Assembly: GCA_947846985.1 (NCBI GenBank)
Contig: CANTUZ010000025.1
Coordinates: forward strand, 10,910,100 to 10,974,099
Reading direction: 5' to 3'
Length of the DNA stretch: 64,000 nucleotides
From: Fratercula arctica
Taxonomy: Eukaryota > Chordata > Aves > Charadriiformes > Alcidae
The notes under the pieces were generated by a model. That model was given only the letters and a program-made list of their open reading frames with translations, did no database searches and was not told the origin of the DNA. Positions 59,526 to 64,000 of the stretch are shown here, one piece after another. How positions within the stretch are numbered: position 1 is the stretch's first letter; each line of letters opens with the position of its first letter. A program made the translations under genes and the position numbers.

Positions 59526-61010
59526 TCACCACAAGACTTGCCTTTCAAGGCCCAGGATGGTATTCTGGGCAGTAACATGGGGTACGGCATAGGTTTCCAC
59601 CCATCCGGTGCTTCTTTCCACCATTGTAAGCATGTAACGCTTACCCTGACGTGTTTGAGGGAGTGTGACATAGTCAATTTGCCAGGCCTCCCCATACTTA
59701 TACTTCAGCCATCGTCCCCCATACCACAAAGGTTTTAACCGTTTAGCTTGTTTGATTTTGGCACATGTTTCACAGTCGTGGATAACCTGCGCAGTAGCGT
59801 CCATGGTTAAATCCACCCCTCGGTCACGAGTTCATTTGTATGTTGCATCTCTTCCTTGATGACCTGAAGTGTCATGGGCCCACCGACCTAAAAATAGTTC
59901 ACCTTTATGTTCCCAGTCCAAATCTGTCTGGAAAATCTTAGCAGCCTTATCCACGTGCTGATTGTTTCCACGTTCCCCAGTGGCCCGACTCATGGGTACA
60001 TGGGCATCTACATGGCGTACCTTTACGACTAGTTTCCCTAGCCCATCAGCAACATCTCGCCACAATTCAGCAGCCCAGATGGGTTTACCTCTGCGCTGCC
60101 AGTTGCTCCGCTTCCACTGCTTTAACCACCCCCACAGAGCATTGACCACCATCCATGAGTCAGTATAGAGATAGAGTATTGGCCACTTTTCTCGTTCAGC
60201 AATGTCTAAGGCCAGCTGGATGGCTTTCACCTCTGCAAATTGACTCGATTCACCTTCTCCTTCAGTTGCTTCTGCAACTCGTCGTGTAGGACTCCATACA
60301 GCAGCTTTCCACCTTCAATGCTTTCCTACAATACGACAAGACCCATCAGTGAACAAAGCATACTGTTTCTCATTATCTGAGAGTTCGTTATATGGTGGGG
60401 CACGAGTCACCACCTCCTCAGGTGGCATTGTGAAGTCTTTGCCTTCAGCCCAGTTTGTGATCACTTCTACGATTCCTGGACGATTTGGGTTTCCTATTTG
60501 AGCTCGCTGCGTGATTAAGGCAACCCATTTACTCCAGGTAGCATCAGTGGCATGATGAGTAGAAGGAACTTTACCCTTGAACATCCAGCCCGGCCCTGGT
60601 AATCAGGGCGCCAGGAGGAGCTGTGTTTTAGTACCAATTACCTCTGAAGCAGCTCTAACTCCTTCATATGCTGCCAAGATTTCTTTCTTAGTTGGGGTAT
60701 AGTTGGCCTCAGAGCCTTTGTATCCTCGACTCCAGAATCCTAGGGGTCGACCTCGAGTCTCCCCTGGTGCTGTCTGCCAGAGGCTCCAGGTAGGGCCATT
60801 GTCCCCAGCTGCAGCATAGAGCACATTTTTAATGTCCCGTCCTGTTCGGACTGGTCCAAGGCCTACTGCATGCACAATCTCTTGTGTAATTTGCTCAAAG
60901 GCTTGTCGTTGCTCAGGACCCCATGTAAACTCATTTTTCTTTTGAGTCACTTCATAGAGAGGATTCACAATCTGACTATAACCTGGAATATACATTCTCC
61001 AGAAACCCAT
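59526..61010 (-). pseudogene. ERVL-like RT C-terminus, RNase H and integrase, broken
   Basis: Four open pieces are seen. 61010-60603 is the RT connection (WGPEQRQAFEQITQEIVHAV). 60584-60315 is the RNase H start with its catalytic Asp intact (FTDGSCRIVG). 60230-59832 is the RNase H end plus the integrase zinc domain start (LYTDSWMVVNALWG; WAHDTSGHQGRD). 59816-59526 is the zinc Cys pair (CETC) and the first core Asp (WQIDYVTLPQTRQG). Frameshifts separate them, including a TGA near 59835. The second core Asp and the Glu lie in further broken sequence before the truncation. Compared with the + strand copy, RNase H here keeps its first Asp but the frame is far worse. Confidence 0.82.
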
Positions 61011-61249
61011 AACACCTAAGACGGCTTATGAATCATTTTTGTTAGTAGGTGGGGACATAGCTGTTATTTTCTTAATCACATCCATTGGGATCTGGCGACC
61101 GCCATCTTGCCATTTAATTCACAAGAACTGGATCTCTCGTGCAGGGCCCTTGACCTTACCTCTTTTTATAGCAAAACCTGCTTTCAGAAGAATCTTGATT
61201 ATTTTCTTACCTTTCTTGAAAACTTCTTGTGCTGTTGAGGGGAAGAGTG

Positions 61250-61990
61250 GGATTCTTTCTCTATCCCAGACAGTTTATCAAACAGTTTATCAATTTTTTT
61301 CAGCTATTGTCTTGGTCATTTCCTCTGTTTTCTCATTCATTTTTTCTACAGCTGCCACAGTGATGGGACAAGAGAGACTGTCTTCATGTTGTCGTACCGT
61401 GTTAGCCACTTAATTTACAGATGGTGCATCAGCATCGGATCCCCCCCAAACCATTGTTGATGATGTATGGGAATACATTGATGATGCACTCTGCACAAAC
61501 TTCCTCAAAGATCATTTGCATGGCATTTCATCAGGGTCTACATTCACTTGCCAGTCACCATAAATCACCTCTTGCAAGCCAGTTCCCTCAGGTACTTGAT
61601 ACTACTTTCCATGCTGGTCCACTTACTTGGACTACATTCAATATCATCCTTAAAGGGATACCTGCCCTTTACAGCTGATAGTCACCTCCAGAGACAGAGA
61701 GTGTTTGTCTTTCTCCCAATTGCTTTATCAATAACTCCATCTTTGGCCAGGTTTCCCAACTGCTTAGCCTCGCTGCCTTCTAAGTCTATGGCATCAGCCC
61801 CATTGTCCCAGCACCATGTCTCATGTCATCTTCATCTCTTCAACTCTGTCCCATGCTACCTGGCTTCTGCTGGTCTTTGTTGTAAGGGGCAGGGGAACGA
61901 ATTGATCTTGTTTTCTGCTTCCTGGTCACCAGAGCAACTTGTACCAGTTCTGTTGGAGTTTAAGTAGCACCGGTTTTTGTTGTCGAGGCT
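61250..61990 (-). pseudogene. ERVL-like gag traces
   Basis: In shifting frames the - strand shows Gag-like text near 61800-61740 (a KQLGNLAKDGVIDKAIG-like stretch) and near 61540-61400 (FVQSASSMYSHTSSTMVWG). These resemble the Gag C-terminal half of avian ERVL elements as I recall them. Stops and frameshifts are frequent. There is no capsid-wide open frame and no protease. Confidence 0.5.
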
Positions 61991-62045
61991 GGAGCTACTG
62001 GTATCAGTACAGGCAGCAGAGTAACTTTTACCACACGCTGCTGAG

Positions 62046-62602
62046 TCACTGGTACCAGGATGGTCTGGAGCACAGTCTGCACTGGTGGGGGGGTAGCTGA
62101 CATAACCGATGCCGCACCTTTCCCCAGTACAGGTTGGGGGGGGTAGCTTGGGGAGTGGTTTGTGTTTGTTCTGGCTGTAAACTGGCCTGTAGGATTTGAG
62201 TAGCAGCAACACATGTCACACAATAACCACTCCTGCACCCATGTTTAACACAAAACCACCCCTGCAACACATTCAGGAAAACCAGCAACAAAATCACAGT
62301 CTTTAATAAGTAATATTCATTTTCTAAGCAGCCTAAGAGGTTTCCATCCCCTTATTTGACATAAGCATTAAAGGTCAAGATAAACCTTTCCCAGGTAAAA
62401 CCAGGTAACTAGTAATAGAATCCATTATATAATGCCCGAGATATGCAGGTACAGTCATTATCCAAGTAATCTGAATGCCAAACCATACAAAAATAGCACA
62501 TTTAAACCACCACATACAAATACAAAGAGCAAGTAAACCAAACAACGATTCAGCAAGTTCAGCAGCATTGTATCTATTAACTTCAAAGCTCTCTAAAGGC
62601 AC
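62046..62602 (-). other. Two small hydrophobic ORFs in the ERVL leader
   Basis: A 75-codon ORF (62602-62375) starts about 50 bases after the primer site and contains a long hydrophobic region (LFGLLALCICMWWF; IFVWFGIQITWIM). An 83-codon ORF (62297-62046) starts with a signal-like MILLLVFLNVLQGWFC and has many Cys. Neither matches Gag. They could be chance ORFs, a spliced or accessory product, or remnants of something captured. I do not recognise them. Confidence 0.4.
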
Positions 62603-62654
62603 AATATAACATTTTGCTTAGGAACAACATTCCCTGAGCAAGCTGGAAGCTCGG

Positions 62655-62672
62655 GCCCCACATTGGGAACCA
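62655..62672 (-). promoter_or_regulatory. Degenerate primer-binding site, Lys1,2-like
   Basis: On the - strand TGGTTCCCAATGTGGGGC lies seven bases after the LTR. It differs at three positions, two of them in a former CpG, from the complement expected for tRNA-Lys(CUU). Given the decay, the primer identity is probable rather than certain. Confidence 0.6.
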
Positions 62673-62679
62673 ATTAATG

Positions 62680-63268
62680 TGTCATGGTTTTGGCCAGGTT
62701 GGCCAATGACAAGACAATAGATACTCTCCCCCACCTCTCGCTCCAAAGAGAGGAAGAAGAGAGATAAAGAGATTTGTGAGTTTAGAAAAAACTAAACCAC
62801 CTTAATGAAATATTAATAATAAAATAAAAAAGGAAATAATGAAATAAATACAATATATACAAAAATATACAAAACCATATCAAACTCCCAGGGAGATGTC
62901 ACTGGGGAACTTCCAGGCTGAACTCAATGACAAATGGGAACGGGAACACACTGACCAGGATCAAAAGGCAGATGAGCTGACAAAGCCCTCCTCAAATAAC
63001 AATCATTGAAGAAAGAGAGCCATCAAAGAAGAATCAACCACCTCCCTTTGCTCCTTCAGCTCTTTTCACTGAGCATGGCAGATGGGATAGAATACCCTAT
63101 TGGTCAGTTTTGGGTCAACTGACCTGTCCACTCCTCCCCACAGGTGCAACCCCTCCACAGGGTAAACAACCAAGTCAGCTGACCCTGGTTGCCACAGCAA
63201 GAAATATAAGCAAGAGCCTCTCTTACTGAATAGAAAGTTGGCCCTGCTTCACCCCAAACCAGGATACA
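62680..63268 (-). repeat. 5' LTR of the - strand ERVL-like element
   Basis: It is 589 bp, reading on the - strand from TGTATCCTGGTTTGGGGTGAAGCAGGG to GGCCAAAACCATGACA. It shares its start, its GGTATTCTATCCCATCTG region, its GTATATATTGTATTTATTTCATTATTTCC block and its end with the solo LTR at 17648-18372. It is about 135 bp shorter. Confidence 0.82.
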
Positions 63269-64000
63269 CCTGAAATAAATATTTAGTGATCAGATATCTT
63301 TTGAAAAAATATTATGAACATTTGTGGGTACAGAAATGCTTGTTTTTTCTCTGGTTGAAAATGCATCACCACTTGAAAGGAAAAAACCCAAACCAATTCA
63401 ACGTGTATTAGTAATTTGAAACTGCCATACCGCTAATATCCCACATTTCAAGTTCCTGACAGTAACTCTGTTGTTCTCAGAAATTCCAGTTTAGATCCTG
63501 GTTCCCACAACCTCTATGTGTGAATCAGAACATACACTATAAACTGAATTTATTGAAAACCAATTTTAAAGAGAATTTTCCTGTCCAAAAATTCAGACAG
63601 GGTTATGCTGGGTGTAGTTCAATATAATTCAGTTTAACTAAACTGAAAGCAATTTTTAGTAAGTTTAGTTCTGTGCTGTCTCTTGTAGATGCTTGTCGCA
63701 GCAAGCAGCTCTTACTGCCCCCTCCTCAGTTTGGAACTGGAAGTCACAGCTCAAAGTGGAAGTTTCACATCCCTCTTGGCTCTCTATGCAAACTCATTTA
63801 GAAGACTTTCTCTGAGGTATGGGTGAAATTCCCCTTCTCTTTGAACAATCTAAAACACTTACTGACTTTAACAAATGCAGATATATTTTTAACTGCAGAT
63901 ATTCAAACTTTAGCACTTAAAACTTTCAAAATATAACGACTTTTCTTTGCTTTTACCACCACATTAAAAAGAAGAATGTATTATAATTATGATTACAGGA
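63269..64000. other. Intergenic, nothing recognised
   Basis: Unique AT-rich sequence beyond the ERVL LTR. No feature is supported. Confidence 0.55.

Larger units (their letters stand above)
59145..63268 (-). mobile_element. ERVL-like provirus remnant: 5' LTR, gag traces, pol
   Basis: On the - strand the order is LTR (63268-62680), primer site, leader with small ORFs, gag traces (about 61.9-61.3 kb), RT connection (61010-60603), RNase H (60584-59950) and integrase (59900-59150). It ends in mid-integrase at GGCAAACCCAT. The RT palm and protease are missing, so gag traces join the RT C-terminal region. The 3' LTR is absent. The pol frame is broken into at least four pieces. It is the same family as the 24.2-26.8 kb fragment. 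Confidence 0.85.

Noticed and set aside
12126..64000. Search for tRNA genes, CRISPR-like arrays or tandem satellites
   Set aside because: No cloverleaf with A/B boxes, no regularly spaced direct repeats and no satellite array were found by eye.

Overview
The window looks like a bird nuclear chromosome. It is AT-rich, contains spliced vertebrate coding exons, and is crowded with CR1 LINE fragments of the avian type (3' ends in an ATTCTATGA-like octamer repeat) and with ERVL- and ERVK-like retroviral sequences. The only cellular gene seen is the 3' end of an RFX-family transcription factor, best matched to RFX3. Its last three coding exons lie on the + strand at 1030-1183, 4428-4470 and 5253-5494, with canonical splice sites and an intact frame. 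They are followed by a long repeat-free AT-rich stretch that is probably a 3' UTR of about 6.6 kb ending near 12.1 kb.

From about 12.1 kb to the right edge I find no cellular gene. This stretch is an intergenic desert filled with repeats. CR1 copies lie at 12.9, 14.3-16.7 (one nested in another), 19.0-21.8 (a + copy fused to a - copy), 28.0-29.1, 30.8-31.4, 32.4, 42.3-45.7 (long, with ORF1 esterase, endonuclease and RT remnants), 46.9-49.2, 50.7-51.0, 55.2-57.0 and 58.3-58.8 kb. At least two CR1 groups are present, told apart by their C-terminal RT-adjacent sequence ([12 protein letters not shown] type and [12 protein letters not shown] type).

The retroviral content has four parts. (1) An ERVL-type family is represented by a solo LTR with a 5-bp target duplication (17648-18372), an LTR-less + strand pol fragment holding a 627-codon RNase H-integrase ORF (24.2-26.8 kb), and a - strand 5' LTR, gag and pol remnant (59.1-63.3 kb). 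(2) Another ERVL-like LTR sits inside an RFX3 intron (about 1.68-2.52 kb). (3) A GC-rich solo LTR lies at 29227-29629. (4) A provirus at 34046-40760 has two 346-bp LTRs differing at only two positions, a 6-bp target duplication and a tRNA-Lys3-type primer site. Its interior is scrambled: partial gag, RNase H and half an integrase, unassigned DNA, a second gag-like piece, an Env TM piece, a second integrase piece, part of an unrelated LTR, and a second Env TM piece. It cannot encode its own replication and looks like a recently mobilised, trans-dependent mosaic. I consider it the most interesting object in the window.

No tRNA, rRNA, CRISPR array or bacterial-type operon was seen. Repeat family names rest on motif recognition by eye, and edges are accurate to roughly 10-30 bp unless a target duplication is stated.
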